From Ectobius pallidus (lineage: Eukaryota; Arthropoda; Insecta; Blattodea; Ectobiidae), in NCBI GenBank assembly GCA_964059195.1, contig CAXKWD010000015.1, forward strand, positions 1,984,001-2,048,000: a stretch of 64,000 bases of DNA, in the 5' to 3' direction. The translations under genes were made by a program, and so were the position numbers. The notes beneath the pieces are model-generated. The model worked only from the letters and a program-made list of their open reading frames with translations. It searched no databases and was not told the origin of the DNA. Below, piece by piece: positions 12,130 through 24,132 of this stretch. Each line of letters opens with the position of its first letter. The stretch's first letter is position 1.

Positions 12130-12691
12130 ATGACATTGCTAGGCAACAGTTTCGTATTTGGAGATGGCATTGCTAAGGTACAGTTTCTTGTTCAAGATGT
12201 CAATGCTAAGCAACAGTCAGGTGTTTTAAAAACTTCATTGCTAAGCAACAGTTTCCGGTTTAGACTGGCATGGCTAGGCAAAACTTTCGTGATAGAAAAA
12301 TTACATTGTTAGGCAGCCAAATTGTATTTAAAAATTACATTGCTAGGAAAAAGTTTCACTTTGAAAAATGCATTGAAATGTAAAAGTTTTGTGTCTGAAA
12401 TTGACATTGCTACGCAACAGTATATTTTTTTAAAAGTTTATAATAGGTAGCAATATTGTGTTTAAAAATGACATTGCTAAGCAACAGTCCTTTTGACGAC
12501 ATTGCTAGGCAACAGTTCCCGGTTTAAAATGGCATTGCTAGGCAACACTTTCGTGTTTTAAAAGTCATTGCTAGGCAACAGTATTCTTTCTATTCAAGCA
12601 AAATTTACAACCCATGTTTTGCCATTTGCATTTCACCGATATTTTCATTGTATGTATTGATCATTGAGGGATTAAAAACTATTCCTTATAG
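12130..12691. repeat. Short monomer (562 bp), one block lost
   Basis: It is 264-265 bp shorter than normal, the length of one internal block. The start of block A (TCCGGTTTAGACTGGCA) continues directly as block B (TGGCTAGGCAAAACTTTCG). This joint is also the boundary of the 4317-bp duplication, so one unequal exchange between A and B of different monomers explains both. Confidence 0.88.
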
Positions 12692-13944
12692 ATGACATTG
12701 CTAGGCAACAGTTTCGTATTTGGAGATGGCATTGCTAAGCAACAGTTTCTTGTTCAAAATGTCAATGCTAAGCATCAGTCAAGTGTTTTAAAAACTTCAT
12801 TGCTAAGCAACAGTTTCCGGTTTAGACTGGCATCGCTAGGCAACACTTTTGTGATAGAAAAATCTAATTATTAGGCAGCCAAATTGTCTTTAAAAGTTAC
12901 ATTGCTAGGAAAAGTTACGACTTTGAAAAATGCATTGAAAGGTAAAGGTTTTGTGTCAGAAATTGACATTGCTCCGCAACAGTATCTTTTTTTAAAAGCT
13001 TTTAATAGGTAGCAATATTATGTTTAAAAATTACATTGCTAAGAAACAGATCTTTTGAAGACATTGCTAGGCAACAGTTTCTGGTTTAGACTGGCATGGC
13101 TAGGCAAAACTTTCGTGATAGAAAAATTACATTGTTAGGCAGCCAAATTGTATTAAAAAATTACATTGCTAGGAAAAAGTTTCACTTTGAAAAATGCATT
13201 GAAATGTAAAAGTTTTGTGTCTGAAATTGACATTGCTACGCAACAGTATATTTTTCTAAAAGTTTATAATAGGTAGCAATATTGTGTTTAAAAATGACAT
13301 TGCTAAGCAACAGTCCTTTTGACGACATTGCTAGGCAACAGTTCCCGGTTTAAAATGGCATTGCTAGGCAACACTTTCGTGTTTTAAAAGTCATTGCTAC
13401 GCAACAGTATCTTTTTTTAAAAGCTTTTAATAGGTAGCAATATTATGTTTAAAAATGACATTGCTAAGCAACAGATCTTTTTGATGACTTTGCTAGGCAA
13501 CAGTTTCCGGTTTAGACTGGCATGGCTAGGCAAAACTTTCGTGATAGAAAAATTACATTGTTAGGCAGCCAAATTGTATTTAAAAATTACATTGCTAGGA
13601 AAAAGTTTCACTTTGAAAAATGCATTGAAATGTAAAAGTTTTGTGTCTGAAATTGACATTGCTACGCAACAGTATATTTTTTTAAAAGTTTATAATAGGT
13701 AGCAATATTGTGTTTAAAAATGACATTGCTAAGCAACAGTTCTTTTTGACGACATTGCTAGGCAACAGTTCCCGGTTTAAAATGGCATTGCTAGGCAACA
13801 CTTTCGTGTTTTAAAACTCATTGCTAGGCAACAGTATTCTTTCTATTCAAGCAAAATTTACAACCCATGTTTTGCCATTAGCATTTCACCGATATTTTCA
13901 TTGTATGTATTGATCATTGAGGGATTAAAAACTATTCCTTATAG
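12692..13944. repeat. Long monomer (1253 bp), copy of the 8375 monomer
   Basis: Exact length match to the 8375 monomer with the same joint (CATTGCTA to CGCAACAGTATC, ~13391-13402). It was carried along in the 4317-bp duplication. Confidence 0.87.
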
Positions 13945-15117
13945 ATGACATTGCTAGGCAACAGTTTCGCATTTGGAGATGGCATTGCTAAGCTACAGTT
14001 TCTTGTTCAAGATGTCAATGCTAAGCAACAGTCAGGTGTTTTAAAAACTTCATTGCTAAGCAACAGTTTCCGGTTTAGACTGGCATCGCTAGGCAACACT
14101 TTTGTCATAGAAAAATCTAATTGTTAGGCAGCCAAATTGTCTTTAAAAGTTACATTGCTAGGAAAAGTTACGACTTTGAAAAATGCATTGAAAGGTAAAG
14201 GTTTTTTGTCCGAAATTGACATTGCTACGCAACAGTATCTTTTTTAAAAGCTTTTAATAGATAGCAATATTATGTTTAAGAATGACATTGCTAAGCAACA
14301 GATCTTTTTGATGACTTTGCTAGGCAACAGTTTCCGGTTTAGACTGGCATGGCTAGGCAAAACTTTCGTGATAGAAAAATTACATTGTTAGGCAGCCAAA
14401 TTGTATTTAAAAATTACATTGCTAGGAAAAAGTTTCACTTTGAAAAATGCATTGAAATGTAAAAGTTTTGTGTCTGAAATTGACATTGCTACGCAACAGT
14501 ATATTTTTTTAAAAGTTTATAATATGTAGCAATATTGTGTTTAAAAATGACATTGCTAAGCAACAGTTCTTTTTGACGACATTGCTAGGCAACAGTTCCC
14601 GGTTTAAAATGGCATTGCTAGGCAACACTTTCGTGTTTTAAAACTCATTGCTAGGCAACAGTATTCTTTCTATTCAAGCAAAATTTACAACCCATGTTTT
14701 GCCATTAGCATTTCACCGATATTTTCATTGTATGTATTGATCATTGAGGGATTAAAAACTATTCCTTATAGATGACATTGCTAGGCAACAGTTTCGTATT
14801 TGGAGATGGCATTGCTAAGCTACAGTTCCTTGTTCAAAATGTCAATGCTAAGCAACAGTCAGGTGTTTTAAAAACTTCATTGCTAAGCAACAGTTTCCGG
14901 TTTAGACTGGCATCGCTAGGCAACACTTTTGTGATAGAAAAATCTAATTGTTAGGCAGCCAAATTGTCTTTAAAAGTTACATTGCTAGGAAAAGTTACGA
15001 CTTTGAAAAATGCATTGAAAGGTAAAGGATTTTTGGCAGAAATTGACATTGCTACGCAACAGTATCTTTTTTTAAAAGCTTTTAATAGGTAGCAATATTA
15101 TGTTTAAAAATGACATT

Positions 15118-15175
15118 GCTAAGGAACAGATCTTTTTGATGACTTTGCTAAGGAACAGATCTTTTTGATGACTTT
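15118..15175. repeat. 29-bp micro-tandem duplication, second occurrence
   Basis: Same doubled GCTAAGGAACAGATCTTTTT unit as at 10801, displaced by 4317 bp. It confirms that the 4317-bp duplication came after the micro-duplication. Confidence 0.88.
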
Positions 15176-16579
15176 GCTAGGCAACAGTTTCCGGTTTAGA
15201 CTGGCATGGCTAGGCAAAACTTACGTGATAGAAAAATTACATTGTTAGGCAGCCAAATTGTATTTAAAAATTACATTGCTAGGAAAAAGTTTCACTTTGA
15301 AAAATGCATTGAAATGTAAAAGTTTTGTGTCTGAAATTGACATTGCTACGCAACAGTATATTTTTTTAAAAGTTTATAATAGGTAGCAATATTGTGTTTA
15401 AAAATGACATTGCTAAGCAACAGTTCTTTTTGACGACATTGCTAGGCAACAGTTCCCGGTTTAAAATGGCATTGCTAGGCAACACTTTCGTGTTTTAAAA
15501 CTCATTGCTAGGCAACAGTATTCTTTCTATTCAAGCAAAATTTACAACCCATGTTTTGCCATTAGCATTTCACCGATATTTTCATTGTACGTATTTATCA
15601 TTGTACTATTCCTTATAGATGACATTGCTAGGCAACAGTTTCGTATTTGGAGATGGCATTGCTAAGCTACAGTTTCTTGTTCAAGATGTCAATGCTAAGC
15701 AACAGTCAGGTGTTTTAAAAACTTCATTGCTAAGCAACAGTTTCCGGTTTAGACTGGCATCGCTAGGCAACACTTTTGTGATAGAAAAATCTAATTGTTA
15801 GGCAGCCAAATTGTCTTTAAAAGTTACATTGCTAGGAAAAGTTACGACTTTGAAAAATGCATTGAAAGGTAAAGGTTTTGTGTCAGAAATTGACATTGCT
15901 CCGCAACAGTATCTTTTTTTAAAAGCTTTTAATAGGTAGCAATATTATGTTTAAAAATTACATTGCTAAGAAACAGATCTTTTGAAGACATTGCTAGGCA
16001 ACAGTTTCTGGTTTAGACTGGCATGGCTAGGCAAAACTTTCGTGATAGAAAAATTACATTGTTAGGCAGCCAAATAGTATTTAAAAATTACATTGCTAGG
16101 AAAAAGTTTCGTTTTTGAAAAATGCATTGAAATGTAAAAGTTTTGTGTCTGAAATTGACATTGCTACGCAACAGTATATTTTTTTAGAACTTTATAATAT
16201 GTAGCAATATTGTGTTTAAAAATGACATTGCTAAGCAACAGTTCTTTTTGACGACATTGCTAGGCAACAGTTCCCGGTTTAAAATGGCATTGCTAGGCAA
16301 CACTTTCGTGTTTTAAAACTCATTGCTAGGCAACAGTATTCTTTCTATTCAAGCAAAATTTACAACCCATGTTTTGCCATTAGCATTTCACCGATATTTT
16401 CATTGTATGTATTGATCATTGAGGGATTAAAAACTATTCCTTATAGATGACATTGCTAGGCAACAGTTTCGTATTTGGAGATGGCATTGCTAAGGTACAG
16501 TTTCTTGTTCAAGATGTCAATGCTAAGCAACAGTCAGGTGTTTTAAAAACTTCATTGCTAAGCAACAGTTTCCGGTTTA

Positions 16580-19500
16580 GACTGGCCTCGCTAGGCAACA
16601 CTTTTGTGATAGAAAAATCTAATTGTTAGGCAGCCAATTTGTCTTTAAAAGTTACATTGCTAGGAAAAGTTACGACTTTGAAAAATGCATTGAATGGTAA
16701 AGGTTTTTGTCCGAAATTGACATTGCTACGCAACAGTATCTTTTTTTAAAAGCTTTTAATAGGTAGCAATATTATGTTTAAGAATGACATTGCTAAGCAA
16801 CAGATCTTTTTGATGACTTTGCTAGGCAACAGTTTCCGGTTTAGACTGGCATGGCTAGGCAAAACTTTCGTGATAGAAAAATTACATTGTTAGGCAGCCA
16901 AATTGTATTTAAAAATTACATTGCTAGGAAAAAGTTTCACTTTGAAAAATGCATTGAAATGTAAAAGTTTTGTGTCTGAAATTGACATTGCTACGCAACA
17001 GTATATTTTTTTAAAAGTTTATAATAGGTAGCAATATTGTGTTTAAAAATGACATTGCTAAGCAACAGTCCTTTTGACGACATTGCTAGGCAACAGTTCC
17101 CGGTTTAAAATGGCATTGCTAGGCAACACTTTCGTGTTTTAAAAGTCATTGCTAGGCAACAGTATTCTTTCTATTCAAGCAAAATTTACAACCCATGTTT
17201 TGCCATTTGCATTTCACCGATATTTTCATTGTATGTATTGATCATTGAGGGATTAAAAACTATTCCTTATAGATGACATTGCTAGGCAACAGTTTCGTAT
17301 TTGGAGATGGCATTGCTAAGCAACAGTTTCTTGTTCAAAATGTCAATGCTAAGCATCAGTCAAGTGTTTTAAAAACTTCATTGCTAAGCAACAGTTTCCG
17401 GTTTAGACTGGCAATGCTAGGCAACACTTTTGTGATAGAAGAATCTAATTGGTAGGCAGCCAAATTGTCTTTAAAAGTTACATTGCTAGGAAAAGTTACG
17501 ACTTTGAAAAATGCATTGAAAGGTAAAGGTTTTTTGTCCGAAATTGACATTGCTACGCAACAGTATCTTTTTTTAAAAGCTTTTAATAGGTAGCAATATT
17601 ATGTTTAAGAATGACATTGCTAAGCAACAGATCTTTTTGATGACTTTGCTAGGCAACAGTTTCCGGTTTAGACTGGCATGGCTAGGCAAAACTTTCGTGA
17701 TAGAAAAATTACATTGTTAGGCAGCCAAATTGTATTTAAAAATTACATTGCTAGGAAAAAGTTTCACTTTGAAAAATGCATTGAAATGTAAAAGTTTTGT
17801 GTCTGAAATTGACATTGCTACGCAACAGTATATTTTTTTAAAAGTTTATAATATGTAGCAATATTGTGTTTAAAAATGACATTGCTAAGCAACAGTTCTT
17901 TTTGACGACATTGCTAGGCAACAGTTCCCGGTTTAAAATGGCATTGCTAGGCAACACTTTCGTGTTTTAAAACTCATTGCTAGGCAACAGTATTCTTTCT
18001 ATTCAAGCAAAATTTACAACCCATGTTTTGCCATTAGCATTTCACCGATATTTTCATTGTATGTATTGATCATTGAGGGATTAAAAACTATTCCTTATAG
18101 ATGACATTGCTAGGCAACAGTTTCGTATTTGGAGATGGCATTGCTAAGCTACAGTTCCTTGTTCAAAATGTCAATGCTAAGCAACAGTCAGGTGTTTTAA
18201 AAACTTCATTGCTAAGCAACAGTTTCCGGTTTAGACTGGCATCGCTAGGCAACACTTTTGTGATAGAAAAATCTAATTGTTAGGCAGCCAAATTGTCTTT
18301 AAAAGTTACATTGCTAGGAAAAGTTACGACTTTGAAAAATGCATTGAAAGGTAAAGGATTTTTGGCAGAAATTGACATTGCTACGCAACAGTATCTTTTT
18401 TTAAAAGCTTTTAATAGGTAGCAATATTATGTTTAAAAATGACATTGCTAAGGAACAGATCTTTTTGATGACTTTGCTAGGCAACAGTTTCCGGTTTAGA
18501 CTGGCATGGCTAGGCAAAACTTACGTGATAGAAAAATTACATTGTTAGGCAGCCAAATTGTATTTAAAAATTACATTGCTAGGAAAAAGTTTCACTTTGA
18601 AAAATGCATTGAAATGTAAAAGTTTTGTGTCTGAAATTGACATTGCTACGCAACAGTATATTTTTTTAAAAGTTTATAATAGGTAGCAATATTGTGTTTA
18701 AAAATGACATTGCTAAGCAACAGTTCTTTTTGACGACATTGCTAGGCAACAGTTCCCGGTTTAAAATGGCATTGCTAGGCAACACTTTCGTGTTTTAAAA
18801 CTCATTGCTAGGCAACAGTATTCTTTCTATTCAAGCAAAATTTACAACCCATGTTTTGCCATTAGCATTTCACCGATATTTTCATTGTACGTATTTATCA
18901 TTGTACTATTCCTTATAGATGACATTGCTAGGCAACAGTTTCGTATTTGGAGATGGCATTGCTAAGCTACAGTTTCTTGTTCAAGATGTCAATGCTAAGC
19001 AACAGTCAGGTGTTTTAAAAACTTCATTGCTAAGCAACAGTTTCCGGTTTAGACTGGCATCGCTAGGCAACACTTTTGTGATAGAAAAATCTAATTGTTA
19101 GGCAGCCAAATTGTCTTTAAAAGTTACATTGCTAGGAAAAGTTACGACTTTGAAAAATGCATTGAAAGGTAAAGGTTTTGTGTCAGAAATTGACATTGCT
19201 CCGCAACAGTATCTTTTTTTAAAAGCTTTTAATAGGTAGCAATATTATGTTTAAAAATTACATTGCTAAGAAACAGATCTTTTGAAGACATTGCTAGGCA
19301 ACAGTTTCTGGTTTAGACTGGCATGGCTAGGCAAAACTTTCGTGATAGAAAAATTACATTGTTAGGGAGCCAAATAGTATTTAAAAATTACATTGCTAGG
19401 AAAAAGTTTCGTCTATGAATAATGCATTGAAATGTAAAAGTTTTGTGTCTGAAATGGACATAGCTACGCAACAGTATATATTTTAAAAGTTTATAATAGG

Positions 19501-22500
19501 TAGCAATATTGTGTTTAAAAATGACATTGCTAAGCAACAGTTCTTTTTGACGACATTGCTAGGCAACAGTTTCCGGTTTAAAATGGCATTGCTAGGCAAC
19601 ACTTTCGTGTTTTAAAACTCATTGCTAGGCAACAGTATTCTTTCTATTCAAGCAAAATTTACAACCCATGTTTTGCCATTAGCATTTCACCGATATTTTC
19701 ATTGTATGTATTGATCATTGAGGGATTAAAAACTATTCCTTATAGATGACATTGCTAGGCAACAGTTTCGTATTTGGAGATGGCATTGCTAAGCTACAGT
19801 TTCTTGTTCAAGATGTCAATGCTAAGCATGAGTCAGGTGTTTTAAAAACTTCATTGCTAAGCAACAGTTTCCGGTTTAGACTGGCATCGCTAGGCAACAC
19901 TTTTGTGATAGAAAAATCTAATTGTTAGGCAGCCAAATTGTCTTTAAAAGTTACATTGCTAGGAAAAGTTACGACTTTGAAAAATGCATTGAAAGGTAAA
20001 GGTTTTTTGTCCGAAATTGACATTGCTACGCAACAGTATCTTTTTTTAAAAGCTTTTAATAGGTAGCAATATTATGATTAAGAATGACATTGCTAAGCAA
20101 CAGATCTTTTTGATGACTTTGCTAGGCAACAGTTTCCGGTTTAGACTGGCATGGCTAGGCAAAACTTTCGTGATAGAAAAATTACATTGTTAGGCAGCCA
20201 AAATGTATTTAAAAATTACATTGCTAGGAAAAAGTTTCACTTTGAAAAATGCATTGAAATGTAAAAGTTTTGTGTCTGAAATTGACATTGCTACGCAACA
20301 GTATATTTTTTTAAAAGTTTATAATAGGTAGCAATATTGTGTTTAAAAATGACATTGCTAAGCAACAGTTCTTTTTGACGACATTGCTAGGCAACAGTTC
20401 CCGGTTTAAAATGGCATTGCTAGGCAACACTTTCGTGTTTTAAAACTCATTGCTAGGCAACAGTATTCTTTCTATTCAAGCAAAATTTACAACCCATGTT
20501 TTGCCATTAGCATTTCACCGATATTTTCATTGTGTGTATTGATCATTGAGGGATTAAAAACTATTCCTTATAGATGACATTGCTAGGCAACAGTTTCGTA
20601 TTTGGAGATGGCATTGCTAAGCTACAGTTCCTTGTTCAAAATGTCAAATCTAAGCAACAGTCAGGTGTTTTAAAAACTTCATTGCTAAGCAACAGTTTCC
20701 GGTTTAGACTGGCATCGCTAGGCAACACTTTTGTGATAGAAAAATCTAATTGTTAGGCAGCCAAATTGTCTTTAAAAGTTACATTGCTAGGAAAAGTTAC
20801 GACTTTGAAAAATGCATTGAAAGGTAAAGGATTTTTGGCAGAAATTGACATTGCTACGCAACAGTATCTTTTTTTAAAAGCTTTTAATAGGTAGCAATAT
20901 TATGTTTAAAAATGACATTGCTAAGCAACAGATCTTTTTGATGACATAGGCAACAGTTTCCGGTTTAGACTGGCATGGCTAGGCAAAACTTTCGTGATAG
21001 AAAAATTACATTGTTAGGCAGCCAAATTGTATTTAAAAATTACATTGCTAGGAAAAAGTTTCACTTTGAAAAATGCATTGAAATGTAAAAGTTTTGTGTC
21101 TGAAATTGACATTGCTACGCAACAGTATATTTTTTTAAAAGTTTATAATAGGTAGCAATATTGTGTTTAAAAATGACATTGCTAAGCAACAGTTCTTTTT
21201 GACGACATTGCTAGGCAACAGTTCCCGGTTTAAAATGGCATTGCTAGGCAACACTTTTGTGTTTTAAAACTCATTGCTAGGCAACAGTATTCTTTCTATT
21301 CAAGCAAAATTTACAACCCATGTTTTGCCATTAGCATTTCACCGATATTTTCATTGTGTGTATTGATCATTGAGGGATTAAAAACTATTCCTTATAGATG
21401 ACATTGCTAGGCAACAGTTTCGTATTTGGAGATGGCATTGCTAAGCTACAGTTCCTTGTTCAAAATGTCAATGCTAAGCAACAGTCAGGTGTTTTAAAAA
21501 CTTCATTGCTAAGCAACAGTTTCCGGTTTAGACTGGCATCGCTAGACAACACTTTTGTGATAGAAAAATCTAATTGTTAGGCAGCCAAATTGTCTTTAAA
21601 AGTTACATTGCTAGGAAAAGTTACGACTTTGAAAAATGCATTGAAAGGTAAAGGATTTTTGGCAGAAATTGACATTGCTACGCAACAGTATCTTTTTTTA
21701 AAAGCTTTTAACAGGTAGCAATATTATGTTTAAAAATGACATTGCTAAGCAACAGATCTTTTTGATGACATAGGCAACAGTTTCCGGTTTAGACTGGCAT
21801 GGCTAGGCAAAACTTTCGTGATAGAAAAATTACATTGTTAGGCAGCCAAATTGTATTTAAAAATTACATTGCTAGGAAAAAGTTTCACTTTGAAAAATGC
21901 ATTGAAAGGTAAAGGTTTTGTGTCAGAAATTGACATTGCTCCGCAACAGTATCTTTTTTTAAAAGCTTTTAATAGGTAGCAATATTATGTTTAAAAATTA
22001 CATTGCTAAGAAACAGATCTTTTGAAGACATTGCTAGGCAACAGTTTCTGGTTTAGACTGGCATGGCTAGGCAAAACTTTCGTGATAGAAAAATTACATT
22101 GTTAGGCAGCCAAATAGTATTTAAAAATTACATTGCTAGGAAAAAGTTTCGTCTTTGAAAAATGCATTGAAATGTAAAAGTTTTGTGTCTGAAATGGACA
22201 TAGCTACGCAACAGTATATATTTTAAAAGTTTATAATAGGTAGCAATATTGTGTTTATAAATGACATTGCTAAGAAAAGTTATTTTTTATGACATGGCTA
22301 GGCAACAGTTTCCGGTTTAAAATGGCATTGCTAGGCAACACTTTCGTGTTTTAAAACTCATTGCTAGGCAACAGTATTCTTTCTATTCAAGCAAAATTTA
22401 CAACCCATGTTTTGCCATTAGCATTTCACCGATATTTTCATTGTATGTATTGATCATTGAGGGATTAAAAACTATTCCTTATAGATGACATTGCTAGGCA

Positions 22501-24132
22501 ACAGTTTCGTATTTGGAGATGGCATTGCTAAGCTACAGTTCCTTGTTCAAAATGTCAATGCTAAGCAACAGTCAGGTGTTTTAAAAACTTCATTGCTAAG
22601 CAACAGTTTCCGGTTTAGACTGGCATCGCTAGGCAACACTTTTGTGATAGAAAAATCTAATTGTTAGGCAGCCAAATTGTCTTTAAAAGTTACATTGCTA
22701 GGAAAAGTTACGACTTTGAAAAATGCATTGAAAGGTAAAGGTTTTTTGTCCGAAATTGACATTGCTACGCAACAGTATCTTTTTTTAAAAGCTTTTAATA
22801 GGTAGCAATATTATGTTTAAAAATGACATTGCTAAGCAACAGATCTTTTTGATGACATAGACAACAGTTTCCGGTTTAGACTGGCATGGCTAGGCAAAAC
22901 TTTCGTGATAGAAAAATTACATTGTTAGGCAGCCAAATAGTATTTAAAAATTACATTGCTAGGAAAAAGTTTCGTCTTCGAATAATGCATTGAAATGTGA
23001 ACGTTTTGTGTCTGAAATTGACATTGCTACGCAACAGTATATATTTTAAAAGTTTATAATAGGTAGCAATATTGTGTTTATAAATGACATAGCTAAGAAA
23101 AGTTATTTTTTATGACATTGCTAGGCAACAGTTTCCGGTTTAAAATGGCATTGCTAGACAACACTTTCGTGTTAAAACTCATTGCTAGGCAACAGTATTC
23201 TTTCTATTCAAGCAAAATTTATAACCCATGTTTTGCCATTAGCATTTCACCGATATTTTCATTGTATGTATTGATCATTGAGGGATTAAAAACTATTCCT
23301 TATAGATGACATTGCTAGGCAACAGTTTCGTATTTGGTGATGGCATTGCTAAGCTACAGTTTCTTGTTCAAAATGTCAATGCTAAGCAACAGTCAGGTGT
23401 TTTAATAACTTCATTGCTAAGCAACAGTTTCCGGTTTAGACTGGCATCGCTAGGCAACACTTTTGTGATAGAAAAATTTAATTGTTAGGCAGCCAAATTG
23501 TCTTTAAAAGTTACATTGCTAGGAAAAGTTACGACTTTGAAAAATGCATTGAAAGGTAAAGGTTTTTTGTCCGAAATTTACATTGCTACGCAACAGTATT
23601 TTTTTTAAAAGCTTTTAATAGGTAGCAATATTATGTTTAAGAATGACATTGCTAAGCAACAGATCTTTTTGATGACTTTGCTAGGCAACAGTTTCCGGTT
23701 TAGACTGGCATGGCTAGGCAAAACTTTCGTGATAGAAAAATTACATTGTTAGGCAGCCAAATTGTATTTAAAAATTACATTGCTAGGAAAAAGTTTCACT
23801 TTGAAAAATGCATTGAAATGTAAAAGTTTTGTGTCTGAAATTGACATTGCTACGCAACAGTATATTTTTTTAAAAGTTTATAATATGTAGCAATATTGTG
23901 TTTAAAAATGACATTGCTAAGCAACAGTTCTTTTTGAAGACATTGCTAGGCAACAGTTCCCGGTTTAAAATGGCATTGCTAGGCAACACTTTCGTGTTTT
24001 AAAACTCATTGCTAGGCAACAGTATTCTTTCTATTCAAGCAAAATTTACAACCCATGTTTTGCCATTAGCATTTCACCGATATTTTCATTGTATGTATTG
24101 ACCATTGAGGGATTAAAAACAATTCCTTATAG
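16580..24132. repeat. Satellite, mixed monomer types
   Basis: Standard monomers start at 17273, 18101, 18919, 19746, 20574, 22485 and 23306, with one expanded monomer at 21398. The segment from about 19.7 kb to 24.1 kb reappears 14278 bp downstream. Some monomers here have GATGACATAGGCAACAG in place of GATGACTTTGCTAGGCAACAG, a 6-bp loss inside a core (20941, 21766). No non-satellite sequence is seen. Confidence 0.87.
21398..22484. repeat. Expanded monomer (1087 bp), one extra block
   Basis: It is 263 bp longer than its neighbours. Block A (about 21523) is followed by a hybrid block that begins as B (about 21782) and switches to A sequence at GAAAGGTAAAGG (about 21903). A further block B starts at about 22046. 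This is the reciprocal type of product to the short monomer at 12130. The expanded form is copied at 35676-36762 and 44474-45560. Confidence 0.87.

Larger units (their letters stand above)
7946..16579. repeat. 4317-bp tandem duplication (about 7946-12262 and 12263-16579)
   Basis: Every monomer landmark from 8375 to 12130 recurs 4317 bp later: 8375/12692, 9628/13945, 10455/14772, 11302/15619, 12130/16447. The copies share rare features, including the 1253-bp long monomer and a 29-bp micro-duplication. The few differences seen are TATAGGTGAC at 11298 against TATAGATGAC; AATCGAATTG at 11471 against AATCTAATTG; and GTTACCACTT at 11525 against GTTACGACTT. The joint lies within a 25-bp stretch at 12246-12270 that is shared by both parents (CAACAGTTTCCGG...GGCA), as expected from unequal crossing over. 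Confidence 0.88.
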
